The notes: generated from the sequence alone by a model not told the origin. DNA of 64,000 nucleotides from Candidatus Eisenbergiella merdavium (GCA_019119595.1 DWWS01000049.1:1-64000), one strand, 5' to 3'. Positions 1-9,478 are shown, counted from the first letter of the stretch. Program-made: numbers and translations.

Positions 1-328
1 GCAAGGTCTATTAAATGCACCCTTTTTTCTCAAAATTTATTACATCTATTCCATTCTGGATAATCTTTACTTTTCAAGGTTCATCCAACCAATGAATCCT
101 AGTCAGCAGGCTCATGATTCCGAGAGCCTATGTCTTTCTTTTTCGATCCATATCCCCATTCGAATAGTATACAGATTTTTCCGTTTCAGCGCAAAGCCTT
201 TCGTCCTGCTTTCTCTGCCTCCGCAACGGTGCCGGCCCCGGTAATGGCACAGGCCGCTGCATCTGTCATGTAGCGGCCTGCTCCTTCACGCCTGCCGGAG
301 GGTTTCTCCGGCAACGGCTCTTTCCTGT
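1..328. other. Left-edge non-coding region
   Basis: I find no convincing gene here. It holds the 3' flank of the solute-binding protein gene on the minus strand. Two short inverted repeats lie just past that stop codon: a 7-bp stem at 293-313 (TGCCGGA/TCCGGCA) and a stem at 250-280 (AGGCCGCT/AGCGGCCT). Neither is followed by a clear T-run, so they may be mRNA-stabilising stems rather than terminators. Positions 1-180 are AT-rich with no long reading frame. Confidence 0.4.
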
Positions 329-1900
329 TTACTCTCCCACATAGGCCGCGGCCTGGCTCTCCATCTCCGCCAGCACGTCGCGGATGCCTGCGCTTTCCAG
401 CGCGGAACGCAACGCTTCGATGGAAGCGTCCACATCGTCCACAAGGCCGTTGACCAGAGGCTCATAGTAGTTTCCAAGCGCCGCCTCCACCGCCGCAAAC
501 TGGGTGCTCACCTTGGTGGAATCGAAGTTGAAGCCGTCATAGGGATGCGCTTCCTTGATGTTGTTCTCCCAGGCCTCCTTCATGGCGTCATAGGTATCAT
601 CCAGCGCGGTTCTGTTTTCAATGTATTCCGTTCTCGTAATGTCAGCATTATTCCAGCCCCAGTTGCAGTTGTTGGATACGCCGTAATTGCTCTCGTCGAT
701 CACCTTATACTGATCGTCTCCCACCGCTTCCCAGTGCTTTCCTTCGATACCCAGCATGGCCAGATCATAGACCTCAGGATTGGTGTAAAACTCGTTCAGC
801 ACCATCATGGCCCGTTCCTTATGCTGGCTGTTCAGATTGATGGCTACGCCGTTGTTGATATAAGGATTTGCCTTTTTAGGCATATCTGAAACAGGATCCA
901 CCAGGGTCACATTCCAGTCAGGATTTTCCGAATTCGCCTGCCTTCCGTAGGTCAGACAGCTTCCCATGTTCCAGACCATACCGGCAGCTCTTCCCGTCAG
1001 CAGGCCGGTCTGTCTCTCATCATTGGAATTGAGCACGTCGCTGGACCAGCAGCCCGCGTCGGCAAGCTCCTTTGCCTGACGGCAGTAGTCCGCGAAGCCG
1101 TCCCAGTCAAGCAGGTAGTAGAAATTCAGATCCTCCGGATCCTGCGCATTGTAGAGCACCAGCTCACCGCCCTTGGGCGCTCCTCCGGTGGTGCAAAGGC
1201 CCTGTGCCTGGAAATACTGATACCAGGGGCCGCCCTGGCTGGCATACATGCCGTTCTGTGCGCAGGCAAGGTAGAATTCCTTCAGCTCATCCCAGCTGGT
1301 GATCTGGTCGATCCCGTACTGCTCCATCAGATCGCCGCGGACCGCAAGCACGTCCTGGCCGAATTCATTGGAATAGTTGGGCACCATGTAGATCTGTCCG
1401 TCGATCCTGGCCTGATCCCAGGCCACCTCCGGAACCACCTCCCAGATGCCGGGCGCATAGGTCTGAATGAATTCCTCGGAAAGCGGATAGAAGCCTCCCA
1501 GAGCCACCGTCTGCTCATAATGGCACCAGCTGGACGCCGTAAAGATCAGGTCAAAATCCTCGCCGGAGGAGAACAGAAGGGAATATTTGGTGTCATGCTC
1601 GCCCCAGGAAAGGAAGTCCACGCTGATGGAGCAGTTCAGCTTCTCCTCCAGGATCTCGTTGATCTTTCCATATACCTCGTCAAAATCCGGCGTTCTTTCT
1701 CCGATCAGATACATCTTCAGATCCACATGCTCGGAGGTATCCACCGTTCCTGTGCTTTCCTCTCCCTGCGCAGCGCTTTCCGCTCCCGCAGAAGCTCCGG
1801 AAGAAGCGCCGTTATCTGAGGAGCCGCAGCCCGCCAGAAGTCCCATTGCCAGCATTGCGCTCGTAAGCAGCGCAGTCAGCTTTTTCATTCTTTTTTTCAT
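329..1900 (-). CDS. Extracellular solute-binding lipoprotein, oligosaccharide ABC transporter (LplA-like)
   Basis: This is the substrate-binding component of a carbohydrate ABC importer, tethered to the outer face of the membrane. The 523-residue product starts with a lysine-rich signal peptide and a clear lipobox (LLAGCGSS), so Cys25 should be lipidated. The rest matches the large (500+ residue) binding proteins that pair with LplB/YtcP permeases. The ATG is preceded by AAGGAGGG. It is the last gene of a three-gene minus-strand operon behind two permeases. No ATPase is encoded nearby; this family usually shares an MsmK-type ATPase encoded elsewhere. The substrate is inferred to be a galacto-oligosaccharide from the GH53 and GH36 neighbours. 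Confidence 0.88.
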   Translation of the reverse strand: MKKRMKKLTALLTSAMLAMGLLAGCGSSDNGASSGASAGAESAAQGEESTGTVDTSEHVDLKMYLIGERTPDFDEVYGKINEILEEKLNCSISVDFLSWGEHDTKYSLLFSSGEDFDLIFTASSWCHYEQTVALGGFYPLSEEFIQTYAPGIWEVVPEVAWDQARIDGQIYMVPNYSNEFGQDVLAVRGDLMEQYGIDQITSWDELKEFYLACAQNGMYASQGGPWYQYFQAQGLCTTGGAPKGGELVLYNAQDPEDLNFYYLLDWDGFADYCRQAKELADAGCWSSDVLNSNDERQTGLLTGRAAGMVWNMGSCLTYGRQANSENPDWNVTLVDPVSDMPKKANPYINNGVAINLNSQHKERAMMVLNEFYTNPEVYDLAMLGIEGKHWEAVGDDQYKVIDESNYGVSNNCNWGWNNADITRTEYIENRTALDDTYDAMKEAWENNIKEAHPYDGFNFDSTKVSTQFAAVEAALGNYYEPLVNGLVDDVDASIEALRSALESAGIRDVLAEMESQAAAYVGE

Positions 1901-1961
1901 AAAGCCCTCCTTATGATATTTGATTTATATTTGCCGTTTTCACGGAAACAACCGTTGTTTC

Positions 1962-2885
1962 TCAGCCCTTGACAGCTCCGATCGTGATGCCCTGCACAAA
2001 ATATTTCTGTACGAAGGGGAACGCCAGGATGATGGGGCCCGTCACCACGATGGTCAGCGCCATCTTCAGCGTCTGAGTCGGCAGCGACAGCGAGCTTACC
2101 ACCGCGCTGCTCACCGCATTGCTGGAGATCAGCTTTTTGTAGGATTCAATGTTATTCACCTGCTGGTACAGGAAATACTGCAGCGGATAGCGTTCCTCCG
2201 ATTTGATATACAGCATCGCGTTGTACCAGTCGTTCCAGTAGGCCAGCGCGATGAACAGTCCCACCGTCGCCAGCGCCGGTTTGATCAGGGGGAGCACCAC
2301 CTGGAAGAGCGTGCGCACCTCTCCGCAGCCGTCGATCTTGGCCGCGTCCACCAGAGAATCCGGGATCGCCGATATGTAGCTCTTCATGACCAGCAGATTG
2401 TAGACCGAAAAGATCAGCGGAAGCAAAAGAGCGAGGTAGCTGTCCCTTAAGTTGAGCGTCTGGGTATACAGAACGTAGGTAGGCACCAGGCCGCCGCTGA
2501 ACAGGGTCGTAAAGTAGAAGAAAAAGGAAAATCCGTTTCTCCATTCAAAATCTTTTCTTGACAGCACATAGGCCGTCATGGTCTGGATCAAAAGCCCGAG
2601 GGCCGTTCCCACAACCGTCAGGCAGATGGTCGTCGCATAGGCTCTTACCACCACCATGGGCTCCTTGAAGACCGTTTTATAGGCTTCCAGTGAAAAATCC
2701 TGCGGCAGGATGGAGAAGCCGTTGGCCGTGATCGCCGCCTCCGAGGAAAACGAGCCTGCAAGGACCATCAGAAACGGGACCAGACACAGCAGCGCGAGCA
2801 GACCGGTGAAGCAGTATGCGATCACATGCAGCGCGATAACGTCCTTCCCTTGTTTTACCTTTCCCAAATGATTTGCCTTTGCCAT
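1962..2885 (-). CDS. Carbohydrate ABC transporter permease (YtcP/LplC-like)
   Basis: This is one of the two membrane subunits of the importer. The 307 residues hold about six hydrophobic segments. The cytoplasmic EAA-type loop that contacts the ATPase is visible (DAAKIDGCGEVRTLFQVVLP). The C-terminus (KYFVQGITIGAVKG) is typical of the YtcP/LplC subgroup. A strong ribosome site (AGGAAGGGAG) precedes the ATG. It lies 14 bases after the LplB-like gene and 61 bases before the binding-protein gene, so the three are very likely cotranscribed. Confidence 0.9.
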   Translation of the reverse strand: MAKANHLGKVKQGKDVIALHVIAYCFTGLLALLCLVPFLMVLAGSFSSEAAITANGFSILPQDFSLEAYKTVFKEPMVVVRAYATTICLTVVGTALGLLIQTMTAYVLSRKDFEWRNGFSFFFYFTTLFSGGLVPTYVLYTQTLNLRDSYLALLLPLIFSVYNLLVMKSYISAIPDSLVDAAKIDGCGEVRTLFQVVLPLIKPALATVGLFIALAYWNDWYNAMLYIKSEERYPLQYFLYQQVNNIESYKKLISSNAVSSAVVSSLSLPTQTLKMALTIVVTGPIILAFPFVQKYFVQGITIGAVKG

Positions 2886-2899
2886 ATTTTCTCCCTTCC

Positions 2900-3826
2900 T
2901 CAGAACAGTGCGTAATCTCTGTCATACAGGCTGACCAGCTTGTTCACAATCGTTACGGTGATCAGGCACAGCACAGACTGGAACAGGCCGATGGCTGCGG
3001 ACATTCCGAAGTCGTTGCTGGAGATCAGCGCTCTCATTGCCAGCGTGTCGATAACATCCGTATAGTTGTACAGGAGTCCGTTGTTTCCGACCAGGTTGTA
3101 GAACAGGTCGAAGTTTCCTTTGAAAATGCCGCCGACGCTCATCAGAAGCAGGATCACCATGGTAGGCATGATCATGGGGATCGTCACCTTGAAGATGCGC
3201 TGGAACACGTTCGCGCCGTCGATCGCAGCCGCCTCATAAACGGAGGTATCGATTCCCATGATCGCGGCCAGATACATAACCGAGCCGTATCCCACGCCCT
3301 TCCAGATATTGAAGAAGATCAGGATGAACGGCCACCACTGAGGCGTTGTATAGAAGGAGATCTTTTCTCCGCCGAACATTGTGATCAGGCGGTTGATGAA
3401 GCCGTAATCCGAGCTGAAAATGTTGAACGCCATGACGCCTACGATAACCCAGGAAATGAAGTACGGCAGGAACATCATGGACTGGCTGACCTTCCGGAAT
3501 TTCTTTCCCCGGATCTCTGTCAGGAACACGGCTACCGCGACCTGAGTGACGGTCCCCAGCAGGATGAACGCCAGGTTGTACAGAACTGTGTTTCTGGTCA
3601 CAAGCCCCGCCTGTCCGGATTTAAAGAAAAAAGCGAAATTGTCCAGGCCGTTCCACGGGCTTCCCCAGATGCCGCCGGCGTAATTATACTTTTTGAATGC
3701 CATCACGATTCCGGTCATCGGATAATACGCGAAGAGCAACGTATAGATCACGGCGGGCGCGAGCATCAGAAGATAGACTCTGTACTTGAACAGCTTTTTC
3801 AGAAATCCGTTCTTCTTTGTCTGCAT
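2900..3826 (-). CDS. ABC transporter permease (LplB-like)
   Basis: This is the second permease subunit and the first gene of the operon. The 308-residue protein has an N-terminal amphipathic stretch, then MetI-like membrane segments. The EAA loop reads YEAAAIDGANVFQRIFKVTIP. The ATG follows AAAGGGGAG. A near-perfect promoter lies 45-73 bases upstream. The gene order permease-permease-binding protein differs from the second transporter in this window (binding protein first), so the two are not a simple recent duplication of one operon. Confidence 0.9.
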   Translation of the reverse strand: MQTKKNGFLKKLFKYRVYLLMLAPAVIYTLLFAYYPMTGIVMAFKKYNYAGGIWGSPWNGLDNFAFFFKSGQAGLVTRNTVLYNLAFILLGTVTQVAVAVFLTEIRGKKFRKVSQSMMFLPYFISWVIVGVMAFNIFSSDYGFINRLITMFGGEKISFYTTPQWWPFILIFFNIWKGVGYGSVMYLAAIMGIDTSVYEAAAIDGANVFQRIFKVTIPMIMPTMVILLLMSVGGIFKGNFDLFYNLVGNNGLLYNYTDVIDTLAMRALISSNDFGMSAAIGLFQSVLCLITVTIVNKLVSLYDRDYALF

Positions 3827-3870
3827 AAAATCTCCCCTTTCTTGTTGCTTTTGTCCTTTTGCTGTGTCTA

Positions 3871-3899
3871 ATTGTACATTTTAACCTCTTCAAAGTCAA
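3871..3899 (-). promoter_or_regulatory. Sigma-A promoter of the first ABC importer operon
   Basis: On the minus strand, TTGACT (3894-3899) and TACAAT (3871-3876) are separated by exactly 17 bases, 45 bases upstream of the LplB-like start codon. Strong match to the vegetative consensus. Confidence 0.75.
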
Positions 3900-3933
3900 T
3901 TTGCATAATTACAGATTTGCCTTTTTGAAATAA

Positions 3934-3959
3934 GTGCACTTTTAATAAAATTTGCGCAC
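3934..3959. promoter_or_regulatory. Candidate operator upstream of the ABC importer promoter
   Basis: An inverted repeat with GTGC/GCGCAC outer arms and a TTTTA-A-TAAAA core lies just upstream of the -35 box of the importer operon. A related element (GCG...TTTTA-N4-TAAAA...CGC) lies upstream of the galactanase gene at 5988-6014. A LacI-family repressor is encoded next door. That it binds here is inference. Confidence 0.35.
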
Positions 3960-4150
3960 CATTTACGCATATGTTGCGCATTCGTTGCGCTCCTCTGTTT
4001 CTCCGGAGCAAAAAAGATTCCTCTCACAGAGTTCTCCGTCCGCGACGGGTCGCGCAAGCGACGTCTTTCAGAAAACGGGACATTCCATTTCTGTCACATC
4101 ACGATCCGCCGTTTTTTTATACGACAGGCAGGGAATTTTCCTGTCGTATG

Positions 4151-4205
4151 AAAAAAAGCCGGAAAGCATCTCCCCCACAAAGGGGAACCGGCTGCTTTCC
4201 GGCTT
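4151..4205 (-). terminator. Rho-independent terminator of the galactanase gene
   Basis: Arms GCCGGAAAGCA (4158-4168) and TGCTTTCCGGC (4193-4203) are perfectly complementary. On the minus strand the stem is followed directly by seven T residues (4151-4157). It lies 30 bases past the GH53 stop codon and separates that gene from the ABC importer operon. Confidence 0.85.
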
Positions 4206-4234
4206 CATGGAAATCCGCTGACCGTCCGATTCTG

Positions 4235-5962
4235 TCAGGATATCCGGACAAACGAAATTTTTTTCATCAAAACGTACATGGGGGAGGCGGCGATCTCCAC
4301 TCCCACTCTCACGGTTCCGGCCTCCAGCCTCAGATCCTCAAGCGCAAAGCCGGTATAGCCATGCTCCGTGGGATGGATCAGAAGCGTTTTCTTTCCTTCC
4401 TCCATTTCCGCAAAGAGGCTGACGTTCACTCCCGTCGTATCGGTTCCCTGCAGCTGTGCCTGCAGGCAGTAGATCCCCGCCTCTTCGATCCTGACCTGCT
4501 GGCTGATCCGGAATGTGAAGTTCCTGTTTCCCTCCACACGGAGCACATTTACGGGAGGAGCGGGAAAGGGCTCCTCAAACTCCGGACAAAGCTGAGCGGC
4601 GACATGCTCCCCGCTGCTTTCCGTCTGCCAGCGGACCATTCCCTCTTCCCAGCCCTCGTCCTGCAGAAGATTTTCTCCCTGGAAGGAACGCTCCGTCACC
4701 TGTATCGTGACGGAAACGGGAATCTCCTTCTCCTCCACCCATCCGGAAACCGTATAGCAGCCTGGCTGCGGGAAGGAAACCGCTCCCTCCTCCTGCCAGC
4801 GTACCTTCTTTCTCAGAAGGCTTCCATCTGCCAGCAGCACGGACACCTCCTCCGGCAAAGCCGCCGGCGTCCCCGTGTGCACCGTCAGGCTCTGCGGCTC
4901 ATACACCTTCGCCCACGCAGAGGGGTCGAAGCCCTCTCTTGTAAATGAAAACGCATGAATGCCTTCCATGACCTGTCCGTTTTCGTCCAGAAGGCCCATG
5001 TTCGCATCCCATCCGCCGCTGCCCTCCCGGGGCTGGCAGAGAGGCTCCCAATAGAAGACTCCCATCCCCATCCGCTCCGGCAGGGAGGCTGTGATCCCGT
5101 TCACCAGCTCCAGCACCCTCCGCTGTCCCTGCGGGCTTGCCGGGAAACCGGCGATTCTCTCCTGAGCCTCGTCAATAAAGCCTTTCTCACATTTTCTCCA
5201 GGCGTACGCGCTCTCCACGATCATGATGGGCCTGCGGTATTCCTCCACAAGCCGCTCCATCGTTTCCTTCAGGTCCGTATAGGTGCCGTGCCAGAACGGA
5301 TAATAGGACAGACCGATCAGGTCAAAGTCCATCAGTCCAGCTCGAAGAGCGCCGTCAAACCACTCCTTCAGATAGAAATATCTCCCTCCCTGATCCAAAT
5401 GGATCATGACCTGCATCCGGGAGGAATCCGCCACGCTTCTCGCTCCCCGGACTCCCGCGTTTACCAGCCGCACCATTCCCTCATAGTCCGGAAGCTCCCC
5501 GTCCGGAAACAGAAGCCCGCTCCTTATCTCGTTTCCGATCTGCACGATATCCGGAAGAAGCCCTTCCTCCTGCAATCCAAGGAGCGTATCTTTCGTATAC
5601 TGAAAGACCGCGTCCTGAAGCTGTTCGTGATCCAGCCCCTCCCACGCCTTCGGCTTCCTCTGCTGGCCGGGATCGGCCCAGAAATCGGAATAATGAAAAT
5701 CAAGCATGAACTGCATGCCGTGCTTCTTAATTTCTTTCGCGAGGGCAATCGTATGGGCCAGGCTGCAATATCCTCCCGATTCCGGCACATTTTCCGGCGT
5801 ATGCCAGATCCGCAGCCGGACTGCGTTCACCCCGTATTTTTCCATGAGCGAAAACGGCTCCGTCTCCGTGCCGTCCAGATCCTTTATCCTCATTCCCGCA
5901 TCCAGGTACTGCGGAAGAAAGGAAATATCCATTCCCTTATAAAAATCCGGTCTTTTCTTCAT
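4235..5962 (-). CDS. Arabinogalactan endo-beta-1,4-galactanase, GH53 family
   Basis: GH53 enzymes cut beta-1,4-galactan chains of pectin by a retaining mechanism. The 575-residue product opens directly with the GH53 barrel (YKGMDISFLPQYLDAG; FHYSDFWADPGQQRKP). The acid/base Glu145 lies in QIGNE and the nucleophile Glu250 in IMIVESAY. There is no signal peptide, so it should act inside the cell on imported galacto-oligosaccharides. Residues from about 345 on are an extra C-terminal region with Ig-like and carbohydrate-binding-like beta sequence, longer than the usual ~350-residue GH53 enzyme. It lies downstream of the LacI gene and has its own terminator. Confidence 0.88.
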   Translation of the reverse strand: MKKRPDFYKGMDISFLPQYLDAGMRIKDLDGTETEPFSLMEKYGVNAVRLRIWHTPENVPESGGYCSLAHTIALAKEIKKHGMQFMLDFHYSDFWADPGQQRKPKAWEGLDHEQLQDAVFQYTKDTLLGLQEEGLLPDIVQIGNEIRSGLLFPDGELPDYEGMVRLVNAGVRGARSVADSSRMQVMIHLDQGGRYFYLKEWFDGALRAGLMDFDLIGLSYYPFWHGTYTDLKETMERLVEEYRRPIMIVESAYAWRKCEKGFIDEAQERIAGFPASPQGQRRVLELVNGITASLPERMGMGVFYWEPLCQPREGSGGWDANMGLLDENGQVMEGIHAFSFTREGFDPSAWAKVYEPQSLTVHTGTPAALPEEVSVLLADGSLLRKKVRWQEEGAVSFPQPGCYTVSGWVEEKEIPVSVTIQVTERSFQGENLLQDEGWEEGMVRWQTESSGEHVAAQLCPEFEEPFPAPPVNVLRVEGNRNFTFRISQQVRIEEAGIYCLQAQLQGTDTTGVNVSLFAEMEEGKKTLLIHPTEHGYTGFALEDLRLEAGTVRVGVEIAASPMYVLMKKISFVRIS

Positions 5963-5987
5963 CTTGAAGCCTTCCCCTTCCCGCCGA

Positions 5988-6014
5988 AGCGTTTTTACAT
6001 ATAAAACACGCGCT
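5988..6014. promoter_or_regulatory. Candidate operator in the galactanase leader
   Basis: The arms GCGT-TTTTA and TAAAA-CACGC form an imperfect palindrome around a CATA centre, about 26 bases upstream of the GH53 start codon. It resembles the TTTTA/TAAAA element upstream of the ABC importer promoter. It may be the LacI regulator's site; this is inferred from position and symmetry only. Confidence 0.35.
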
Positions 6015-6069
6015 GGGAAACTGCCTGTGCAATTTTCCTTCCGTGCTCTGTGCCCCGTCCCTTTCTGCG

Positions 6070-7053
6070 CTACGATCTGTACGTGGACGCGCGGATCAGG
6101 ATCTCATAATCGATCATCGTTTTCTTCTGATATTCCTTTCCCTGAAGGAGCTGGATCATCTGCTTTCCGATCATATTTCCGACCATTCTTGCCGATACAT
6201 CCACGGTGGTCACGGCGGGAACCAGAACGTTCAGCGTGGGGCTGTTGTACAGGGACGCTATCGCAATGTCCCTCGGGATCCGATAGCCCTCTGCCAGAAG
6301 CTGGGATATCACGCTGATCGCCAGAATATCATCCCCGCAGATCACGCATTCCACCTTCTTGGAGATCAGGCTGCTGATCAGGGAGCCGAGAAGCTCCTTG
6401 CGTATTTTCCCCGTATGGATCTCCTGCCTGTCCTTGGGCAGGCCATTTTTGAGCACCGCCTTGTAAAAGCCCTCATAACGGCTCCTGTTCACATGATAGG
6501 ACATATCGTCCAGGATCAGCGCAAACCGTCTGTAGCCCTTTCCGATCAACAGAGAGGTCAGCATTTCCGCCGCGCCCTCGTTGTCCGTATCCACCTGGAT
6601 GATATTGTCAAATCCGCACAATCCGGTCACGCCGGTGGGGAAATTCCGCTCCGCCAGATAGCGCAGCGCCCTGTCGTCCTCCAGGCTTCTGGTCAGGATC
6701 ATTCCATCCACCTTATTCTGCTCAACAAAGTTGCGGATCCCGGAAATATCCTGCGCGGTCCCGGCGGTGATCAGCACATTGTAATCCATCAGAGCGGCGG
6801 CCTCATAAATCCCCAGAAGGCATTCAAAAAAATACTGATTCCCGCTCACAAAGATATCGTCCGGAAAGGAAACTCCCAGATTCCCGGTTTTCGTTTCCTT
6901 ATCAGCTTCCCGTATGCTTCCGTCCTGCTGCTCCTGCACGAACTGCCGGATCCTCTGGCGGGTCTGCGCTCCTATCCTTCCCTTCCCGGACAAAGCGCGG
7001 GACACGGTGCTCTTGGAAACTCCCAGCTCTTTTGCCATCTCATCTAATGTCAT
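6070..7053 (-). CDS. LacI-family transcriptional regulator
   Basis: A sugar-responsive DNA-binding regulator of 327 residues, the normal family length. Residues 1-22 are the LacI helix-turn-helix (LDEMAKELGVSKSTVSRALSGKG) with the hinge after it. The rest is a periplasmic-binding-protein-like effector domain. The ATG follows GGAGG and AGAAGGA. It lies between the GH36 and GH53 genes, all on the minus strand, and probably controls galactoside genes around it. A palindrome lies just upstream of its own -35 box, consistent with autoregulation. Confidence 0.92.
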   Translation of the reverse strand: MTLDEMAKELGVSKSTVSRALSGKGRIGAQTRQRIRQFVQEQQDGSIREADKETKTGNLGVSFPDDIFVSGNQYFFECLLGIYEAAALMDYNVLITAGTAQDISGIRNFVEQNKVDGMILTRSLEDDRALRYLAERNFPTGVTGLCGFDNIIQVDTDNEGAAEMLTSLLIGKGYRRFALILDDMSYHVNRSRYEGFYKAVLKNGLPKDRQEIHTGKIRKELLGSLISSLISKKVECVICGDDILAISVISQLLAEGYRIPRDIAIASLYNSPTLNVLVPAVTTVDVSARMVGNMIGKQMIQLLQGKEYQKKTMIDYEILIRASTYRS

Positions 7054-7172
7054 ATTCCTTCTGACAGCCTCCTCTTTATCGGTTCAAACCGTTCTTCGGC
7101 TTTGCGGCACGTCCTGTTGCACTGTCTGTTGCGCGACGCTGCCGTGCCTTTTCTGCCATTTGAATATAATCC

Positions 7173-7202
7173 ATTATAATGAATGTCCGCTTCTTCCGTC
7201 AA
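7173..7202 (-). promoter_or_regulatory. Promoter of the LacI-family gene
   Basis: On the minus strand, TTGACG (7197-7202) and TATAAT (7173-7178) are separated by 18 bases, about 120 bases upstream of the LacI start codon. Confidence 0.65.
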
Positions 7203-7230
7203 TACACCCGTGTCCCAAACTGTGTCCTTC

Positions 7231-7248
7231 TGAAATATACGTATTTCA
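7231..7248. promoter_or_regulatory. Palindromic operator candidate upstream of LacI
   Basis: TGAAATA-TACG-TATTTCA: two perfect 7-base arms around a 4-base spacer, 29 bases upstream of the LacI -35 box. The position suits an autoregulatory or activator site. Confidence 0.45.
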
Positions 7249-7347
7249 CAATTTATTCCGCTTTTTGAGCAACGCAGTTTGCGCAGCTCTCCTTCAGGCA
7301 GCGCCAGCCTTTTGTCTTCGCTCCTTTTTCACCTTCTCTTCCTTTTT

Positions 7348-9441
7348 TCACCTTTTCTTCAGATGAATACACTTGCTCGAAAAATCCGCCCGCATATTCA
7401 GCACGAGGCCATGGTTCATCAGATATGCGCCGCTCTTTTCCAGCACTCTTCCGTCCGCCTCAACCGCGTAAACGGCTGTCTCCTCCAGATTCCGGAGCTT
7501 CACCGTGTATTCATATTTCCCCCTGGGCCGAAGCTGCAGGAATACGAACAGCACCGCTTCCCCGTCCTTGTCATACTCCACCGCGTACAGGTCGTCCTTC
7601 CTGCCGGACTGAAGCCTTGACAGACGGCCGAACTGGATGATGGGACGGAGGCGCTTGTATTCCTCCACATAACCGGCCAGCTCCGCAAGGCCGTCCTCGC
7701 CGAGCCTGTTTAAATCCATTCCGATCCCGAGGGAGCCGCACATGGCGCAGTGCGCCTTAAAGGAGAGCGGCACGCGCCTGTCCGCGCTGTCCGCCGCGTC
7801 CGTGATCCAGGCGCGCATATATTTCGGAGGATACAGCAGGCTGTAAGTCTCCTGAATAGACAGCCGGTCCAGAGGATCCGTGTTGTCGCTGGTCCAGAAT
7901 TCGTCGAAACGGGACAAACAGCCGAAGTCAACCCTTCCGCCTCCGGACGCGCAGGCTTCAAATTCCACCATTGGATGCCGTCTTCTCAGCTCCTCGATGA
8001 TGCTGTAGAAGCCCTGCACATGACGGTACCAGATGCTTTGGTATTCCTCCTTTTCCAGGTGCGGGGCGGCGCATTCTCCCATGGCCCGGTTCATATCCCA
8101 TTTGATGTAGGAAATGTCGTTTTCCGAAAGCAGCCTGTCTATAAAATCGACGATAAAGCGGATCACCTCCGGGTTGGTCAGATCCAGCATATACTGATAT
8201 CTTCCCTCCAGCACCGGGCGGGTAGAGTAGCGGTAGATCCAGTCCGGATGCGCCCGGTACAGATCGCTGTTTTCGTTCACCATTTCCGGCTCGATCCAGA
8301 TGCCGAAGTCCATTCCCAGGCCCTTGACGCAATCGATCAGAGGCTTTAAGCCCTCCGGGAATTTCTCCGGGTTCACATACCAGTCCCCAAGACCCAGATG
8401 ATCCGAGCTTCTCTGTCCGAACCAGCCGTCGTCCACCACGAACAGCTCCGCTCCCGCCTGCGCCGCCTTTTTTGCGAGTTCCATCTGGCCTTCACAGGTC
8501 ACCTGGAAGGTGGTAGCCTCCCAGGAGTTGTAAAGCACGCGCAGAGGCCTTTCAGCCGATGCGGACGGCATGACGCGCTGTGCCGCGAAGCGATGCAGGA
8601 TATTGGACATTTTCCCCAGTCCCTCATCGCTGAAGCCCGCGTAAACGCGCGGAGAAACGAAGGTTTCCCCGCCCTTCAGGTTCCAGCAAAAATCCGTATC
8701 GCTGATCCCGATCTGCAGATTCAGATAATCATAGGGAGTCTGCTCTGCGATCACCTTGAAATTGCCGGACCAGGCAAGCGCGGCGAACCAGACCTCTCCC
8801 CGGGTCTCGTCCGCGTCCTGATGGACGATAAAAGCGGGCGTCGCCACATGAGCCGTGGCTCCCCTCATGCTCTCGTAGATCTTCTTTCCGGCACAGAGGG
8901 TGTCCTCATAGCCTTTGAACTCGTCCGCCCAGGTCCCGTTGCAGTTGATGCTCCGGTAACCGTTTCCCGGCAGGGTGAATTCCCCGGAAAAGAAGCGCTC
9001 CGCTCCGATGGTTTCCTCCCCCAGGTTTTCCGCCTCCCGCCATTTTTCAATGATGTCCAGCTCTTCATGCACCTGATAATGAAGCGTGACCCGAAGCGGA
9101 TAATGCTGATCCTGAAGCACGATGTCCAGCCGGTCTCCCTCCGCCCGATATTCCTGCATGCGGTAACGGAAGTCCCTCACCCCGTCGGAAAAGATGAACT
9201 TCATGGAGGCTTCCTTATAGCGCATCATGCCGAAGGAGGAGCACTCCTCCCTTTTTTTGTCCACAGCGGGATGATACCCCTGCTCCCAGACCATGGTTTC
9301 CGTATCATAGTCTTCCGGCCTTTCGATCTTCTTCCCCCAATAAAGCTGCACCAGAATCCCGTCGTCGTCCCGGAAAAAAGCATAGCTGGTATTTCTGGTG
9401 TTCAAAAGAAACAGTCTGTCCTCTTTCACAATGATTCCCAT
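7348..9441 (-). CDS. Alpha-galactosidase, GH36 family (first copy)
   Basis: Hydrolyses terminal alpha-galactosides such as raffinose and melibiose. The start is the ATG at 9441 (MGIIVKED), which has AAGGAGGG six bases upstream; an upstream in-frame start at 9471 lacks such a site. The 697 residues show an N-terminal beta-sandwich, the barrel motif DFGIWIEPEMVN, the nucleophile Asp near residue 449 (YIKWDMNR), EACASGGGRVDFG, and the acid/base Asp near residue 519 (WTSDNTD). There is no signal peptide, so it is cytoplasmic. It follows the DUF5107 gene by 79 bases, so the two are probably one operon. Confidence 0.93.
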   Translation of the reverse strand: MGIIVKEDRLFLLNTRNTSYAFFRDDDGILVQLYWGKKIERPEDYDTETMVWEQGYHPAVDKKREECSSFGMMRYKEASMKFIFSDGVRDFRYRMQEYRAEGDRLDIVLQDQHYPLRVTLHYQVHEELDIIEKWREAENLGEETIGAERFFSGEFTLPGNGYRSINCNGTWADEFKGYEDTLCAGKKIYESMRGATAHVATPAFIVHQDADETRGEVWFAALAWSGNFKVIAEQTPYDYLNLQIGISDTDFCWNLKGGETFVSPRVYAGFSDEGLGKMSNILHRFAAQRVMPSASAERPLRVLYNSWEATTFQVTCEGQMELAKKAAQAGAELFVVDDGWFGQRSSDHLGLGDWYVNPEKFPEGLKPLIDCVKGLGMDFGIWIEPEMVNENSDLYRAHPDWIYRYSTRPVLEGRYQYMLDLTNPEVIRFIVDFIDRLLSENDISYIKWDMNRAMGECAAPHLEKEEYQSIWYRHVQGFYSIIEELRRRHPMVEFEACASGGGRVDFGCLSRFDEFWTSDNTDPLDRLSIQETYSLLYPPKYMRAWITDAADSADRRVPLSFKAHCAMCGSLGIGMDLNRLGEDGLAELAGYVEEYKRLRPIIQFGRLSRLQSGRKDDLYAVEYDKDGEAVLFVFLQLRPRGKYEYTVKLRNLEETAVYAVEADGRVLEKSGAYLMNHGLVLNMRADFSSKCIHLKKR

Positions 9442-9478
9442 TGTTCCCTCCTTGTCAGCGCTGTGCCGCATATCGTTT

